A DNA stretch of 64,000 nucleotides. Origin: Paraburkholderia acidisoli. GTDB lineage: Bacteria > Pseudomonadota > Gammaproteobacteria > Burkholderiales > Burkholderiaceae. The DNA is taken from positions 2,666,001 to 2,730,000 of the forward strand of contig NZ_CP046913.1 of assembly GCF_009789675.1 (NCBI RefSeq), read 5' to 3'. Below the pieces are notes generated by a model. It had not been told where the DNA came from. It searched no databases and worked only from the letters and a program-made list of their open reading frames with translations. Each line of letters begins with the position of its first letter. Positions within the stretch are counted from its first letter, which is position 1. Shown here in pieces: positions 11,674 to 23,994 of this stretch. The position numbers and the translations under genes were made by a program.

Positions 11674-13844
11674 TCGCGTGGCTCCGTGGCGTGCTGTTCG
11701 TTCGACTGCGCTTGCGCCGACGCGTCGGTTTCGGCGTCGGTTTCCGCCGCGCCTGCTTTGCTGCCCGTTTCGTCGTCCGTTTCGCCGCCTGCTTCGCCCT
11801 CGTCCGCTTCGGCGATCGCTTCGGCTTCGCTTTGCGCGGAGTCGTCGGCGGCTTCGATCAGCTCTTCGTCATCGCCCGCCTCTTCTTCGGGCTGTTCACC
11901 GCTCGTCACGACCGGCGCGTCGAGCACGCGCAGCATGCGCACCGAAGCCTCGATCGTCAGTTCGTCGATCGACAGCACGTCCATCATCAGACGCGTGCCG
12001 CGCGCGTGCACGCCGAGCGCGGGCACGTGCATGAGCAGCGGCACTTCCTCGAAGCGCACGAGGTCGTCCTTCACCACGCTCGCCGGGAATTCGCGGCGCG
12101 CCTCGCGGCCGCCCTCGCCGCGCATTTCCTGCTGGAGCCAGCGCAGGCACCAGAAGTACTCCATGCGGCGCTGATGGTCGGCGTACGCGGAATAGGTTTC
12201 GTCGAAGCCCTGCACGACGGCGAAGAGATCGGCGTCTTTGGGCTTGAACGGCGCGACCAGCTTCGCGGCCACGCCGTGCTCGACGCACGCGAGCAACTGC
12301 CACTGGTTCACGAGGTCGACGTAACGGCGCAGCGGCGAGGTGCTCCACGCGTACTGCGCGACGCCCAGGCCTTCGTGCGGCGCGGCGTTGGTCTGCATGC
12401 GCGTGCGCTTCGGGCCCGTGGGCGCGCCGAACGCGCGCTGCGAGCGGTAGATGCCCGGCACGCCGTGGTCGTGCAGGAACGCACCCCACGTGGAGTTCGC
12501 CAGAATCGCGAGTTCCGCGACGATCATGTCGAGCGGCGACCCGCGGCGGCGCGGCGTGATGCTGACGTGCTCGCCGTCGACATAGAAGTTGTAGTCGGTG
12601 TTGCGCTGCACTTCGCGGCGCAGGCCGTAACCCGCGCGCGCCTGCTGGCGCTTTTCGAACAACGCCTGCGCGAACGGCCACAGCACGGCGATGTCGTCCT
12701 TGTGCGGATACTCGCCCGTGCCGGCGGCGAGCGTTTCTTCAGTCACGAGTTCGTCGAGCGTGTTGTGGCGCAGGTTGCTCTTCACGAACACGCGCTCGGC
12801 GCGCGTTTCGGTGGCGACGATCTCCTGCGTCTCGCGGTTCACGATGCTGTAGAGCGACAGCGCCGGGCGCATGCCGCCTTCCTTCAGCGTGAAGGCGTCG
12901 ACGAAATCGTCGGGCAGCATGGTGATCTTGTCGCCGGGCATGTACACCGTGGACAGGCGCGTGCGCGCCACGGTGTCGGCCGTGTCGCCACGGGCGATGC
13001 CGAGCGCCGGCGCCGCGATGTGAATGCCGATGCGCACGCGGCCGTCGGCGAGATGCTCGATCGAGAACGCGTCGTCGATTTCGGTCGTGGTGACGTCGTC
13101 GATGGAAAACGCCTGCACGTGGTCGGCGGCGTCGGGCAGATCTTCGGGCAGCGCGCCCACTTCCACGGCCGGAAAGCCGGTGCCGTGCGGGAAGAATTCG
13201 GCGAGAAAGCGCGCCTCGTGCAGCGCGCGCGGCGACGCGACGCCGCCGGTTTCGAGCATCAGGCGCGGCATGGAAATGCCGCGCGCGGCGGCCGCGGCTT
13301 CGAGCGCCTTGTATTCGATCGAGTTCTTGTCCGGCTTCGTGAGCAGGCCGAGCGCCTTGCCCGCGAACGCCTCGGGCAGCTTGCCCGCCTTCAGTTCTTC
13401 CTCGTAACCGGCCTGCACCAGCGCCTGCTGGCGCTTGCGCTCGAGCGAGGCGAGCGCCATCTTGAGCTGCTCTTCGGGCGCGCGCTGATACTGGCCGCGG
13501 CCCTTGCGGCGGAAGTAGACGGGCGAGCCGTGCAGACGCAGCACGAGCGCCGCGCGCTCGACCGGGCCGAAGGTTTCGCCGAAGTACTCGCTCGCGAGCG
13601 CGGTGAACGCGAACTCGTCGGCGGGCGCGCATTCCCACAGGAAGTCGAGATCGATGTCCTGCGACGCGGCTTCCGCTTCGGTCATCAGTTCGGCCGCGGC
13701 GGGCTTTTCGAACTCGATCAGCACGTCCTTCGCGCGCACCTTGGCGCGGCGACCGCCCGGCAACTCGACCTGGAAGGCGTCGCCCTGCTTCGACAGCACG
13801 CTGCCGGCCTTGAAACTGCCCGATTCCTCAAAGAAAACGTTCAC
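11670..13844 (-). CDS. RNB-domain ribonuclease (RNase II/R family)
   Basis: A 724-residue 3'-to-5' exoribonuclease of the RNase II/R superfamily. The RNB catalytic signature is seen near the middle ([15 protein letters not shown] with the acidic cluster, then GIHIAAPAL and [13 protein letters not shown]). The late RNB motif [20 protein letters not shown] carries the conserved SPLRRY. The C-terminus ends in a highly acidic, low-complexity tail of roughly 60 residues, common in Burkholderiales versions. It is shorter than RNase R and diverges from E. coli RNase II at both ends, so the exact subfamily is left open. Confidence 0.9.
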   Translation of the reverse strand: MNVFFEESGSFKAGSVLSKQGDAFQVELPGGRRAKVRAKDVLIEFEKPAAAELMTEAEAASQDIDLDFLWECAPADEFAFTALASEYFGETFGPVERAALVLRLHGSPVYFRRKGRGQYQRAPEEQLKMALASLERKRQQALVQAGYEEELKAGKLPEAFAGKALGLLTKPDKNSIEYKALEAAAAARGISMPRLMLETGGVASPRALHEARFLAEFFPHGTGFPAVEVGALPEDLPDAADHVQAFSIDDVTTTEIDDAFSIEHLADGRVRIGIHIAAPALGIARGDTADTVARTRLSTVYMPGDKITMLPDDFVDAFTLKEGGMRPALSLYSIVNRETQEIVATETRAERVFVKSNLRHNTLDELVTEETLAAGTGEYPHKDDIAVLWPFAQALFEKRQQARAGYGLRREVQRNTDYNFYVDGEHVSITPRRRGSPLDMIVAELAILANSTWGAFLHDHGVPGIYRSQRAFGAPTGPKRTRMQTNAAPHEGLGVAQYAWSTSPLRRYVDLVNQWQLLACVEHGVAAKLVAPFKPKDADLFAVVQGFDETYSAYADHQRRMEYFWCLRWLQQEMRGEGGREARREFPASVVKDDLVRFEEVPLLMHVPALGVHARGTRLMMDVLSIDELTIEASVRMLRVLDAPVVTSGEQPEEEAGDDEELIEAADDSAQSEAEAIAEADEGEAGGETDDETGSKAGAAETDAETDASAQAQSNEQHATEPRE

Positions 13845-13976
13845 TCAACACTCTCGTTCAGACTTGCTTCGACCGCCGGCGCGGGGGCGCGGGCGGTGCT
13901 GCTGTATACATATAGGCGTTCGGCGCGCGGCTCTCGTTGCTGACGGCCGCACACGCCGGACGATGGCGACGACGCT

Positions 13977-14552
13977 TCAGGGCGCGTCGCAGAACCGGAT
14001 CACTTCGTCCACGTAATCGGCGAATTCGCTGATGCCATGATCGCTGCCTTCGATCAGGTGCGTGGCCACACCCGGATAGTGCGCAAGCATCTCGCGGTAA
14101 TCGAGCACTTCGTCGCCGGTGGCGGCGATCAGATAGTAGCGCGCGGACTGCGTGACCGACGCCACGGCGAGCGCGCGCAGTTCGTCCAGATGGCGCGGCT
14201 CGACGACGATGCTGCCGCCGCCGTGCCACAGCGGCTGCTCGCCGAGATACTTCGACAGATCGCGGTCCGGCACCACGGCCGGATTGAGCAGCACGGCGCG
14301 CCAGCCGTGCTGTTCCGCGAGAAACGTGGCGAAGAAACCGCCGAGCGAACTGCCGACGAGCGTGACGCGCTCGCCTTCCTTGCGCTGGGCGGCGATCTCG
14401 CGCTCCACGAGTTCGAGGGCTTCCCGCGGAGAAACCGGCAGCGTCGGGCACAGCCATTCGCCGCCGCGCCCGAGTTCGCTCAGCCGCGCCGCCAGCAGGC
14501 GCGCCTTGAACGACTGCGGCGAGGAGCGAAAGCCGTGCAGATAGACGATCAC
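13977..14552 (-). CDS. yqiA: YqiA/YcfP-family esterase (alpha/beta hydrolase)
   Basis: A 191-residue alpha/beta hydrolase of the YqiA family, known as an esterase on short acyl esters. Motifs: YLHGFRSSPQSFKA at the N-terminus, the nucleophile elbow LVGSSLGGFFATFLAE, a downstream aspartate (AATGDEVLDYREM) and the histidine in EGSDHGISEF. The start is a GTG at 14552 that overlaps the mpl stop codon (GTGA), so the gene is probably translated by coupling to mpl. Confidence 0.88.
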   Translation of the reverse strand: MIVYLHGFRSSPQSFKARLLAARLSELGRGGEWLCPTLPVSPREALELVEREIAAQRKEGERVTLVGSSLGGFFATFLAEQHGWRAVLLNPAVVPDRDLSKYLGEQPLWHGGGSIVVEPRHLDELRALAVASVTQSARYYLIAATGDEVLDYREMLAHYPGVATHLIEGSDHGISEFADYVDEVIRFCDAP

Positions 14553-15961
14553 GCCGCGCTCCCGCCGGTGCGTGCGGAAAGCGCGTCGAGCAGCTTTTGA
14601 TGCACGCCGCCGAAGCCGCCGTTGCTCATCACCAGCACCTGGTCGCCGGGACGCGCCGCCGCGACCACGGCCTTCACGAGCGCGCCGAGATCGTGGAATG
14701 CATGCGCCTTTTCGCCGAGCGGCGCGAGCGCGCCCGCGAGATCCCAGCCTAGTGCATCTTTGCCGCCGGGCGCGCCGTAACCGAACACGAGGTCGGCGTC
14801 GGCGAGACTCGCGGGCAGCTGCGCCTTCATCACGCCGAGCTTCATGGTGTTCGAACGCGGCTCCAGCACGGCCAGAATGCGCGTGGGTTGCCCCGCCGCG
14901 CCGCGGCCCACACGCGTGCGCAAACCCGCAATGGTGGTCTCGATCGCCGTGGGATGGTGCGCGAAGTCGTCGTAAACGGTCACGCCATCCACGCTGCCGC
15001 GCACTTCCATGCGGCGCTTGACGTTGCGGAAGCTGCCGAGCGACTGCGCGGCCTGCGCGGGCGGCACGCCCACGCTGCGCGCGGCGGCGATGGCCGCGAG
15101 CGCGTTCAGGCGGTTGTGCTCGCCCTGGATCTGCCAGTCGACCACGCCCGCGCGCTCGCTGTTGTGATAGACGGCGAAGCGCTCGTCCACGGCCACGCCG
15201 TCCTCGGCCGGCAGCGCCTGCCAGCCGCCATCCACGCCGAAGCGCTCGACCTCGCTCCACACGCCGCGCGCGAGCACGCGTTCGAGCGCGTCCGAGCGGC
15301 CGTTCGTGACGATGCGGCCTACGCCCGGAATCGTGCGCACGAGGTGATGGAACTGCGTTTCGATCGCGGCGAGATCGGGGAAGATGTCGGCGTGATCGAA
15401 TTCGAGGTTGTTCAGGAGCGCCGTGCGCGGGCGGTAATGGACGAACTTCGAACGCTTGTCGAAGAACGCGGTGTCGTATTCGTCGGCTTCGATCACGAAG
15501 AAGCTCGAATCGGTGAGGCGCGCCGAAATGCCGAAATTGAGCGGCACGCCGCCGATCAGGAAGCCGGGATTCAGGCCCGCGTCTTCGAGCAGCCACGCGA
15601 GCATCGAACTCGTGGTGGTCTTGCCGTGCGTGCCGGCCACGGCCAGCACCCATTTGTCGCGCAGCACGTGCTCGCCGAGCCATTGCGGGCCCGAGGTGTA
15701 GGGCAAGCCGCGATCGAGGATGGCTTCCATCAGCGGGTTGCCGCGCGAGACCACGTTGCCGATCACGTAGAGGTCGGGGTTGAGTTCGGTCTGGCTCGCG
15801 TCGTAACCCTCGATCAGGCGGATGCCCTGCGCTTCGAGCTGGGTGCTCATCGGCGGATACACGCCTGCGTCGCAGCCGGTCACCGTATGACCGGCGCTGC
15901 GCGCGAGCACGGCGAGACCGCCCATGAACGTGCCGCAGATGCCGAGGATATGGATGTGCAT
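14549..15961 (-). CDS. mpl: Mpl, murein tripeptide ligase
   Basis: Mpl joins UDP-MurNAc to the recycled tripeptide L-Ala-gamma-D-Glu-mDAP in murein recycling. The 470-residue protein is of the Mur ligase family: Rossmann start HIHILGICGTFMGGLA, ATP loop VAGTHGKTTTSSMLAW, and later YDDFAHHPTAIETT and LEPRSNTMKLG. I set the start at the ATG at 15961, where family similarity begins; the same frame runs open for 149 more codons upstream without similarity. yqiA overlaps its 3' end. Confidence 0.95.
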   Translation of the reverse strand: MHIHILGICGTFMGGLAVLARSAGHTVTGCDAGVYPPMSTQLEAQGIRLIEGYDASQTELNPDLYVIGNVVSRGNPLMEAILDRGLPYTSGPQWLGEHVLRDKWVLAVAGTHGKTTTSSMLAWLLEDAGLNPGFLIGGVPLNFGISARLTDSSFFVIEADEYDTAFFDKRSKFVHYRPRTALLNNLEFDHADIFPDLAAIETQFHHLVRTIPGVGRIVTNGRSDALERVLARGVWSEVERFGVDGGWQALPAEDGVAVDERFAVYHNSERAGVVDWQIQGEHNRLNALAAIAAARSVGVPPAQAAQSLGSFRNVKRRMEVRGSVDGVTVYDDFAHHPTAIETTIAGLRTRVGRGAAGQPTRILAVLEPRSNTMKLGVMKAQLPASLADADLVFGYGAPGGKDALGWDLAGALAPLGEKAHAFHDLGALVKAVVAAARPGDQVLVMSNGGFGGVHQKLLDALSARTGGSAA

Positions 15962-16392
15962 AAGCCTGTCGCGCCGCGCGGGCGTCGTGAACGGGTTCAG
16001 GGATGGGGAAGCCGGGACGGCGGACTGGTGGAACCCGCCTGGGAACGCCGGGGAACCATCGGAAGCCTGCGCCGCCGGAGCAAAGACGGGTATTGTACCC
16101 GAGCCGACCGGGGCATTTCGGCGCGCTCGCCGCGTCGCGCCCGGCGGGGCGTGCGCCACGGCATGTTCGCCGCCACGGTTTCCCGCGCCGCGTCTTGCAC
16201 CGTTTCCCGCCCGCTTCGCGGCGCGCTCGAAGGCGCCCTTTATGATGCACTGCGTGGTGCGCGGTGTGGTGCGCGGTGTGGTGCGCTCCCCTGCGCATTG
16301 CCCGGCGCGGCGGCGGGTCTCCGGGCGGCGCCGGCCGTCACGGCGGGCGGCCGTGAAATAGAAGCCACATCGTTCTCTAGTATGATTGACGC
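15962..16392. other. Intergenic region, divergent promoters, with a 12-bp tandem repeat
   Basis: This 431-base gap between mpl (-) and the next gene (+) has no supported coding frame. At 16254-16287 there are nearly three copies of GTGGTGCGCGGT. Near its right end GGCCGTGAAATAGAAGCCAC and the AT-richer ATCGTTCTCTAGTATGATTG may hold the promoter of the gene at 16393, but I cannot define -35 and -10 boxes. Confidence 0.45.
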
Positions 16393-17037
16393 ATGGTTCG
16401 CAGATCACATTTCGATCCCCAGCGCGTGCGCGAGGAAATCGCCCTCGCGGCAGCCCGGATGATCGCCGAAGACGGCTTAGACTACGCCACCGCCAAGCGC
16501 AAGGCCGCGAAGCAGGTGGTGGGGGAAACGCGTATCGAGGGCACCTGGTTGCCCGACAACGATCAGATCGAGGAAGAAATCCGCGAATATCAGGCGCTGT
16601 TCCAGGGCGACAGCCAGCCGGCGGTACTGCGGCGCCTGCGCGAGATCGCGCTCGAATGGATGCGGCGGCTCGAAGCCTTCAATCCGTTCTTGACCGGCGC
16701 GGTGCTCAACGGCACGGCGGGCGAGCATTCCGACATCCATTTGCAGATTTTCTGCGACAACGCGAAGGACGTCGCCATCTGGTTGCTGAATGCGAATATC
16801 CAGTACGACGTGTCGGAAACGCGGCACTTCGCGGCGCGCGGGCTCGTGGAGACGCTGAGCTTCATGTGGCGGCCGTCGCGCGCCGAGGAGCCGGTCGGCA
16901 TTCACGTGGCGCTCTACAATACCGACGACCTGCGCGGGGCGGTACGCGCCGACGGGCGGGGCCGGGTGCCGCGCGCGAACGCGCAGGCGCTCCAGGCGCT
17001 CATCGACGAGAGCGGCGCCACCTCTTCCACCACCTGA
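16393..17037 (+). CDS. Conserved hypothetical protein, possible nucleotidyltransferase-like fold
   Basis: A 214-residue cytosolic protein of unknown function. It opens with a helical segment (DPQRVREEIALAAARMIAEDG) and contains LTGAVLNGTAGEHSDIHLQIFCD, which resembles the G(S/T)...DxD pattern of nucleotidyltransferases, with H replacing the first or second part of the usual DxD spacing. The rest is unremarkable, and the C-terminus is Ser/Thr-rich. It lies 45 bases upstream of the TlpA-like gene and may share its transcript. The function call is tentative. Confidence 0.75.
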   Translation: MVRRSHFDPQRVREEIALAAARMIAEDGLDYATAKRKAAKQVVGETRIEGTWLPDNDQIEEEIREYQALFQGDSQPAVLRRLREIALEWMRRLEAFNPFLTGAVLNGTAGEHSDIHLQIFCDNAKDVAIWLLNANIQYDVSETRHFAARGLVETLSFMWRPSRAEEPVGIHVALYNTDDLRGAVRADGRGRVPRANAQALQALIDESGATSSTT

Positions 17038-17082
17038 CGCCCGGCTGCGGGCGCGGGTCAACACACTTCTGAAGCGGCAGCG

Positions 17083-17640
17083 ATGAATACGAAACGGATT
17101 CTGGCCGGCGTGGCGGTGGCGGCAGTCGCCGCGGGCGGCGGCGTACTGGCGGGGCACTGGGCCGGCGGCGGCAACGCGGCCGTGACCAACGCCGACGCGG
17201 CCTCGGTCACGGGCAAGCAGGACGCGGTCGGCCAACTGTGGTCGGCGGCGGTGACCAACCCCGACGGCAAGCCGCAGTCGCTCGCCATCTATAAAGGCAA
17301 GCCGGTGGTCGTGAACTTCTGGGCCTCGTGGTGCGGCCCGTGCGTGGAAGAGATGCCGGAGTTGTCGGCGTTGCAGCGCGAGTATGCGAAGAAAGGCATT
17401 CAGTTCGTTGGCCTGGGCGTGGATTCGGCCGCCAACATCAAGACGTTCCTGAAGAAAGTCCCCGTCGATTACCCCATCTATATTGCCGGCTTCGGCGGTG
17501 CGGACGTGGCACGCGCGTTCGGCAACAACGCGGGCGGCCTGCCTTACACGGTCGTAATCGACGCGAACGGCGCCGTACGCGCGACAAAATTAGGCCAAAT
17601 CAAGCCCGACGAACTGCGGCACACGCTCGACGCACTTTGA
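17083..17640 (+). CDS. TlpA-family thiol:disulfide oxidoreductase
   Basis: A 185-residue thioredoxin-fold protein, predicted to be periplasmic and anchored by its N-terminus (ILAGVAVAAVAAGGGVLAGHW). The active site is NFWASWCGPCVEEMPEL, the WCxxC motif of the TlpA/ResA group; GGLPYTVVIDANG carries the conserved cis-proline. Such proteins reduce disulfides, often for cytochrome c maturation. No cytochrome gene is adjacent, so its client is unknown. Confidence 0.9.
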   Translation: MNTKRILAGVAVAAVAAGGGVLAGHWAGGGNAAVTNADAASVTGKQDAVGQLWSAAVTNPDGKPQSLAIYKGKPVVVNFWASWCGPCVEEMPELSALQREYAKKGIQFVGLGVDSAANIKTFLKKVPVDYPIYIAGFGGADVARAFGNNAGGLPYTVVIDANGAVRATKLGQIKPDELRHTLDAL

Positions 17641-17666
17641 CGCAGCGAGCCAACTTGCAAAACCTT

Positions 17667-17688
17667 AGGCGCCATAAGGCGCCTTTTG
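17667..17688 (+). terminator. Rho-independent terminator after the tlpA-like gene
   Basis: AGGCGCC / GGCGCCT stem with an ATAA loop, followed by TTTT. It lies 27 bases after the stop codon of the thioredoxin-like gene. Confidence 0.75.
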
Positions 17689-17834
17689 CCGTCTAATTTA
17701 CGGATTTTGACAGAAGATACGGCGCATACGGTGTTACCTGGCACGCACGGGGCCATATCAACGCATCGTAAAACTAGACAAATTTCTCTAATCGGCGCTA
17801 AAGTTCGCGCAATTCCACGGAAAAAGAAGCGACC

Positions 17835-18287
17835 ATGACGCGACTGCTGGTTCTGCACGGCCCCAACCTCAACCTTCTCGGCACCCGGGAACCGGAGGTG
17901 TATGGCCGCGTGACGCTGCCGCAGATCGATCAGGCGCTCTTCGACCGTGCGGCGGACGCCGGCGTGGAACTGGCGACCTTCCAGAGCAATCACGAAGGCG
18001 CGCTGGTCGACCGCATCCAGGCGGCCCGCACCGAGCAGACCGACTTCATCCTGATCAACCCGGCCGCGTACACGCACACCAGCGTCGCCATCCGGGACGC
18101 GTTGGCGGGCGTCGGCATTCCGTTCGTGGAGATCCATCTCTCGAACGTGCATCGGCGCGAGCCCTTCCGGCATCACTCGTATTTTTCCGACCAGGCCGAA
18201 GGCGTTATCTGCGGTCTCGGCTGGAAGGGGTATCTCTACGCGCTCGAATACGCGCTCGACCGGCTCGCCGCCGGCCGTGCCGCCTGA
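17835..18287 (+). CDS. aroQ: AroQ, type II 3-dehydroquinate dehydratase
   Basis: Converts 3-dehydroquinate to 3-dehydroshikimate in the shikimate pathway. The 150-residue length is normal. Motifs: [16 protein letters not shown] (with the catalytic tyrosine nearby), [30 protein letters not shown] and [18 protein letters not shown]. It stands ahead of accB-accC, as in many proteobacteria, with about 110 bases between aroQ and accB. Confidence 0.97.
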   Translation: MTRLLVLHGPNLNLLGTREPEVYGRVTLPQIDQALFDRAADAGVELATFQSNHEGALVDRIQAARTEQTDFILINPAAYTHTSVAIRDALAGVGIPFVEIHLSNVHRREPFRHHSYFSDQAEGVICGLGWKGYLYALEYALDRLAAGRAA

Positions 18288-18396
18288 TTCGCGCGCGTCG
18301 GGCGACCCTCACTCAAGACAACACCCAACCCGTGCCGGGCGCAACGTTTGCACAGTGCGCCGGCATCTCACGTATTCAAAGCAAAGGGGCTGCACC

Positions 18397-18867
18397 ATGG
18401 ATCTACGTAAGCTGAAGACTCTGATCGACCTCGTCTCCGAATCGGGCATCTCGGAACTCGAAGTCACCGAGGGTGAAGGCAAGGTGCGCATCGTCAAGAA
18501 CGCGCCGCCCGTTTACGTGCAGCCGAGCGCGCAGTACGCCGCGCCGATGGCCGGTGCGCCGTTCGCGGCACCGGGCGTCGCGGGCGAAGCCACCCCGGCC
18601 GCCGCTGCGGCCGCCGTGCCGGCCGTGCCGCAGGGCCATGTCGTGACCTCGCCGATGGTGGGCACGTTCTACCGCGCGCCGTCGCCGGGCGCCGACCCGT
18701 TCGTGCAAGTGGGCGACACGGTGAAGGAAGGCCAGACGCTGTGCATCATCGAAGCGATGAAGCTGCTCAACGAGATCGAGTCGGACACCGCCGGCGTCGT
18801 CAAGGAAGTCCTCGTCGAGAACGGCCAGGCCGTCGAATACGGCCAGCCGCTCTACGTGATCGCCTGA
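18397..18867 (+). CDS. accB: AccB, biotin carboxyl carrier protein of acetyl-CoA carboxylase
   Basis: Carries biotin between the carboxylase and transferase steps of fatty-acid synthesis. The 156-residue protein has an N-terminal domain, an Ala/Pro-rich linker (about 40-80) and a C-terminal biotinyl domain with the biotinylated lysine in [11 protein letters not shown]. The ATG at 18397 is preceded by AAAGGGGCTG, a good ribosome site; this start matches the family ([12 protein letters not shown]). accC follows after 170 bases. Confidence 0.97.
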   Translation: MDLRKLKTLIDLVSESGISELEVTEGEGKVRIVKNAPPVYVQPSAQYAAPMAGAPFAAPGVAGEATPAAAAAAVPAVPQGHVVTSPMVGTFYRAPSPGADPFVQVGDTVKEGQTLCIIEAMKLLNEIESDTAGVVKEVLVENGQAVEYGQPLYVIA

Positions 18868-19037
18868 GTTGTCTCGTGCGCGGCGCGGCCCTGATCGAGG
18901 GCGCGTCGCGCTTGCCGCGCGGCGGGCGCACGCCTTGCGCCGCCCGCGTGGCCGATCCGCCGAGTTGTGCCAACTCCGATCGACAGGCGCGCCTTCGATG
19001 AAATCCATGGCGCCCATTGATGAGTCGAATACCCACC

Positions 19038-20405
<1,368 letters not shown>

Positions 20406-20408
20406 TTC

Positions 20409-21305
20409 ATGAGCTACCGGGAACTGATCGTCGAGCTCGAGCGTGACCGCGCCGAAGAACTCTCCGACGCGCTGATCGAACTTGGCGCCCTTTCGGTGTC
20501 GGTGGAAGACGCCGACGCCGACACGCCCGACGAGCAACCGCTCTTCGGCGAACCGGGTCTCACGCCCGAGCGCACCGCGTGGCAGCACTCGCGCGTGATC
20601 GCGCTGATCGGCGCCGATCAGGACCCCGCCCTGCTGCTCACGGCCGCTTCAAACGAGCTCGCGCTCGCCGAAACGCCGAAATTTTCGCTGCGCGAAGTCG
20701 AGGAACAGGACTGGGTGCGCCTGACGCAATCGCAGTTCGATCCGATCCCCATCGGCGAGCGCATCTGGGTCGTGCCGTCGTGGCACGACGCTCCGGACCC
20801 GAGCGCGCTGGTGCTCGAACTCGATCCGGGCCTCGCGTTCGGCACGGGCAGCCATCCCACCACGCGCCTGTGCATGGAGTGGCTCGAGCAGCACGTGAAG
20901 CCGGGCAATTCCCTGCTCGACTACGGCTGCGGCTCGGGCATCCTCGCGATCCTCGCGCAGAAGTGCGGCGCGAACCCCGTGATTGGCATCGACATCGACC
21001 CGCAGGCGGTCGAATCGGCGCGTCACAACAGCGAGCGTAACCACGCCGAAGTCACCTACGGCCTGCCCGACGACTGCCCGGCGGGCGAGTTCGACATCGT
21101 CGTTGCCAACATTCTTTCGAATCCGCTGAAGCTGATGGCGTCGATGCTGAGCGCGCGCGTGAAGCCGGGCGGCCGCCTCGCGCTGTCGGGCATCCTCGCC
21201 CGTCAAGCCGACGAAGTCGCGCAGGTCTACGCGCGCTGGATCGACATCTCGGTGTGGCGCGAGCACGAAGGCTGGGTCTGTCTCGCGGGCACGCGTCGCG
21301 CGTAA
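20409..21305 (+). CDS. prmA: PrmA, ribosomal protein L11 methyltransferase
   Basis: Trimethylates ribosomal protein L11. The 298-residue protein has an N-terminal L11-binding domain and a SAM-dependent methyltransferase domain with motif [16 protein letters not shown], then [15 protein letters not shown] and [34 protein letters not shown] is diagnostic. It is tightly linked to accC. Confidence 0.96.
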   Translation: MSYRELIVELERDRAEELSDALIELGALSVSVEDADADTPDEQPLFGEPGLTPERTAWQHSRVIALIGADQDPALLLTAASNELALAETPKFSLREVEEQDWVRLTQSQFDPIPIGERIWVVPSWHDAPDPSALVLELDPGLAFGTGSHPTTRLCMEWLEQHVKPGNSLLDYGCGSGILAILAQKCGANPVIGIDIDPQAVESARHNSERNHAEVTYGLPDDCPAGEFDIVVANILSNPLKLMASMLSARVKPGGRLALSGILARQADEVAQVYARWIDISVWREHEGWVCLAGTRRA

Positions 21306-21446
21306 GCCGCGCGCATTTCGATCCGCGCGTCCCGTCACGCGCCGCGTTCGGTCCCTTGAGCGCGGCCGTGAGTCGTAGGTGGCAAGCGATTGACAGTAGA
21401 ATGGCGGGTATCGCCAACCCTCCGGTCTATCCAGATCTCGGCCCCC

Positions 21447-23291
21447 ATGCTTCTGGCAACGCGCTGCCCCTTCTGTGAAACCGTATTCCGCATTCAGCCC
21501 ACGCAGCTTGCCGTGCGGCGCGGCCTCGTGCGTTGCGGACATTGCCAGGAAGCGTTCGACGCATCGGGCAGTCTGTACGAAGTGGCCGAGGGCAGCGATT
21601 TCTCGCATGCCGTGCCGGTCACGGCGGAAGTCGCGGCGAGCCTGACCGCGCCGCTCGATCCGCAGAGCGCGCTGCATCCCGCACTCGACGCGGCGCTGAA
21701 CGGCGCATCGTCTGTCGATGCCGAAGCGTTCGCGCCCGAGCAGCCCGTGACACCCACGGTTTCTCCAGTGCCCGAAGCGATCGAAGAGCCGCGTGATACG
21801 TCCGTCGATGAGCCGATCGTTGAGCCGATGGTTGAGCCAATCGTTGAGCCAACATTCGGGCACGAGCTTGAGCCCGGGATCGCGGCCACGCCAGCCGCCG
21901 AGCCAGTTGCGCCAGCGGTCGCACAGCCCGAAGCCGCGCCGCAAAAGCCGGCCGTGGCACCGAACTTCTCGAATCGCGCGTGGGACCCGTGGGCGCCGCC
22001 CTCGGACAGTCATATCGACCCGCGTCTGCAATACAACGCCGATCATCTGCCGCAAGCCAGCCTCGCCCCGAGCGCCACGCCGGGCGTGACACGTGGCGTG
22101 GAGTCTCGCATCGTCGTCGATGATGGCGAGCCGACGCTCACGCGTGAAACCGTGGCATCCGAAGCCGCGCGTGAAGCGTCGCGGCTCGAAGCCGCAGCGC
22201 GCCACGAAAGCGCGACGCCTCAAACGGCGGCGTCCGCCCTGCCCGCGCACGCGGCAGTCGCGCCGGAGGCTGTGGCGGAACCCATCGACGTGCCGGTGCC
22301 CGCGGCTCGCGCGGCCGCGCCCGCCGCTCAAACGTCGCAAACCGCGCAGGCGGCGCAAGCCTTCCACGCTGCTCAAGCACCGCAAGCCGCGCCCGCTCCG
22401 CAGCCCGCTCCGCCCGTACAACCCACGGAACCCGCACAAGCCGCCGAGCCGTTCCCGCCCGCCACGCGCTGGACGCGCGTGGAGCCGGGTCTCGCGGCCG
22501 CTGCGCCCGTCGAGCCCACGTTCTCGGGCCAGGAACCGGCGCACGCCCGCCTCGACGACTCCGAACCGACGCTCGTCAACCGCGCCCACGACGCCCCGCG
22601 CGAGTCGGATCGTGAAGCGGATCGTGAAGCGGCCCATGAAGCGGCGGCCCGCGAACCTCGCGGCTTCGAGCCCGAAGCCGCGCATCGCGGTGGCTGGCAA
22701 GCGGCACCCGAAACCGCCGCGCCGGCCTTCAGCGCGCTCGAGCCCAACGAAGGCGGCCAGTCGTTCGCCGTCACGCGCGAAGCACCCGCCCGCGCACGCG
22801 CCGGGCGCCGCGCCGGTTGGCGCGTGCTGGGCGCGATCGTCGCGCTCTTGCTGTTCGCGCTCTTCGTCGTGCAGATCGCCTGGTGGCAGCGCGAAACGGT
22901 AATGGTTTATTGGCCCAATTCGCAGCCGCTGTATCTGAAGGCCTGCGCGCAACTCGGCTGCCGCGTGCTGCCGCCGCGCGACATCGACGGTCTGCTGGTC
23001 GAACCGTCCGATCTGCGTCAGGTCGACAACGAGCCGCATCACCTCGAACTGAAGGTGCCGTTGCGCAACCGCTTCAACGTGGCGCTCGCCTACCCGGCCA
23101 TCGAGCTGTCGCTGCTCGACCGCCAGAACAATATCGTCGTGCGCCGCGTGCTGTGGCCGCAGGATTACGTCACGCCCGGCACGCGCGTGGAAGCGGGTCT
23201 GCCCGCGCACACCACGCAAACCATGATCGTGCGGCTCGACACCGGCGACGTGGTGGCATCGAATTTCCGCATCGAGATTTTCTATCCCTGA
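21447..23291 (+). CDS. Zinc-ribbon and DUF3426 membrane protein
   Basis: A 614-residue protein with three parts. An MJ0042-type zinc ribbon starts it ([11 protein letters not shown] ... [10 protein letters not shown], two CxxC pairs). A very long Ala/Pro/Glu-rich disordered region follows to about residue 450. One membrane helix ([21 protein letters not shown], near 460-480) precedes a C-terminal DUF3426 domain, probably in the periplasm ([17 protein letters not shown]). The role is unknown. The middle region holds short repeats such as IVEPMVEP and is likely to vary in length among strains. I chose the ATG at 21447 because the zinc ribbon starts there. Confidence 0.88.
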   Translation: MLLATRCPFCETVFRIQPTQLAVRRGLVRCGHCQEAFDASGSLYEVAEGSDFSHAVPVTAEVAASLTAPLDPQSALHPALDAALNGASSVDAEAFAPEQPVTPTVSPVPEAIEEPRDTSVDEPIVEPMVEPIVEPTFGHELEPGIAATPAAEPVAPAVAQPEAAPQKPAVAPNFSNRAWDPWAPPSDSHIDPRLQYNADHLPQASLAPSATPGVTRGVESRIVVDDGEPTLTRETVASEAAREASRLEAAARHESATPQTAASALPAHAAVAPEAVAEPIDVPVPAARAAAPAAQTSQTAQAAQAFHAAQAPQAAPAPQPAPPVQPTEPAQAAEPFPPATRWTRVEPGLAAAAPVEPTFSGQEPAHARLDDSEPTLVNRAHDAPRESDREADREAAHEAAAREPRGFEPEAAHRGGWQAAPETAAPAFSALEPNEGGQSFAVTREAPARARAGRRAGWRVLGAIVALLLFALFVVQIAWWQRETVMVYWPNSQPLYLKACAQLGCRVLPPRDIDGLLVEPSDLRQVDNEPHHLELKVPLRNRFNVALAYPAIELSLLDRQNNIVVRRVLWPQDYVTPGTRVEAGLPAHTTQTMIVRLDTGDVVASNFRIEIFYP

Positions 23292-23392
23292 GCGGTTCGT
23301 CTTACGCGGGCGCGCCCAGGCGGGCCCGCGCAATTTCCGCGTCCGGCCTCATCGGGCGCCATTCATCACTACACGCATTCGGAGAGCACATC

Positions 23393-23893
23393 ATGAGTCA
23401 AGTCACGCTAGGCGGTAACCCGATCGAAGTCGCCGGCACGTTCCCGAACGTCGGCCAGAAGGCGCCCGCGTTCTCGCTCGTCGGCAAGGACCTGAAGCCC
23501 GTCGCGCTCGCCGATTTCGCGGGCAAGCGCAAGGTGCTCAACATCGTCCCGAGCCTCGACACGCCGACCTGCGCCACCTCCACGCGCAAGTTCAACGAAG
23601 CCGCCGCCAAGCTCGACAACACGGCGGTGATCGTGATCTCGGGCGACCTGCCGTTCGCGGCATCGCGCTTCTGCACGACCGAAGGCATCGAAAACGTCGT
23701 CACGGCGTCGACGTTCCGCGGCCACGAGTTCGCGCAAGCCTACGGCGTGGACGTCACGAGCGGCCCGCTCACCGGCCTGACCGCGCGCGCCGTGGTCGTG
23801 CTCGACGCGAACGACAACGTGATCCACGCCGAGCGCGTCAGCGAAATCAAGAACGAACCGAACTACGACGCCGCGCTCGCCGCGCTGAAGTAA
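23393..23893 (+). CDS. tpx: Tpx, thiol peroxidase
   Basis: A 166-residue atypical 2-Cys peroxiredoxin that reduces hydroperoxides with thioredoxin. The peroxidatic cysteine is in [16 protein letters not shown], and the resolving cysteine is in [13 protein letters not shown], about 34 residues later, as in the Tpx family. GGNPIEVAG at the N-terminus is conserved. The ATG at 23393 follows GGAGAGCACATC. No oxidative-stress operator could be defined. Confidence 0.96.
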   Translation: MSQVTLGGNPIEVAGTFPNVGQKAPAFSLVGKDLKPVALADFAGKRKVLNIVPSLDTPTCATSTRKFNEAAAKLDNTAVIVISGDLPFAASRFCTTEGIENVVTASTFRGHEFAQAYGVDVTSGPLTGLTARAVVVLDANDNVIHAERVSEIKNEPNYDAALAALK

Positions 23894-23994
23894 TCCGGCG
23901 GCGGCGCGCGCCTTTCGTTGCGATGCGCGCGGCTGTGCCGCCGCGCACCGGCCGCCGCGCCGCCCTACCCACCACGCTCTACAGGAATTCCGCC

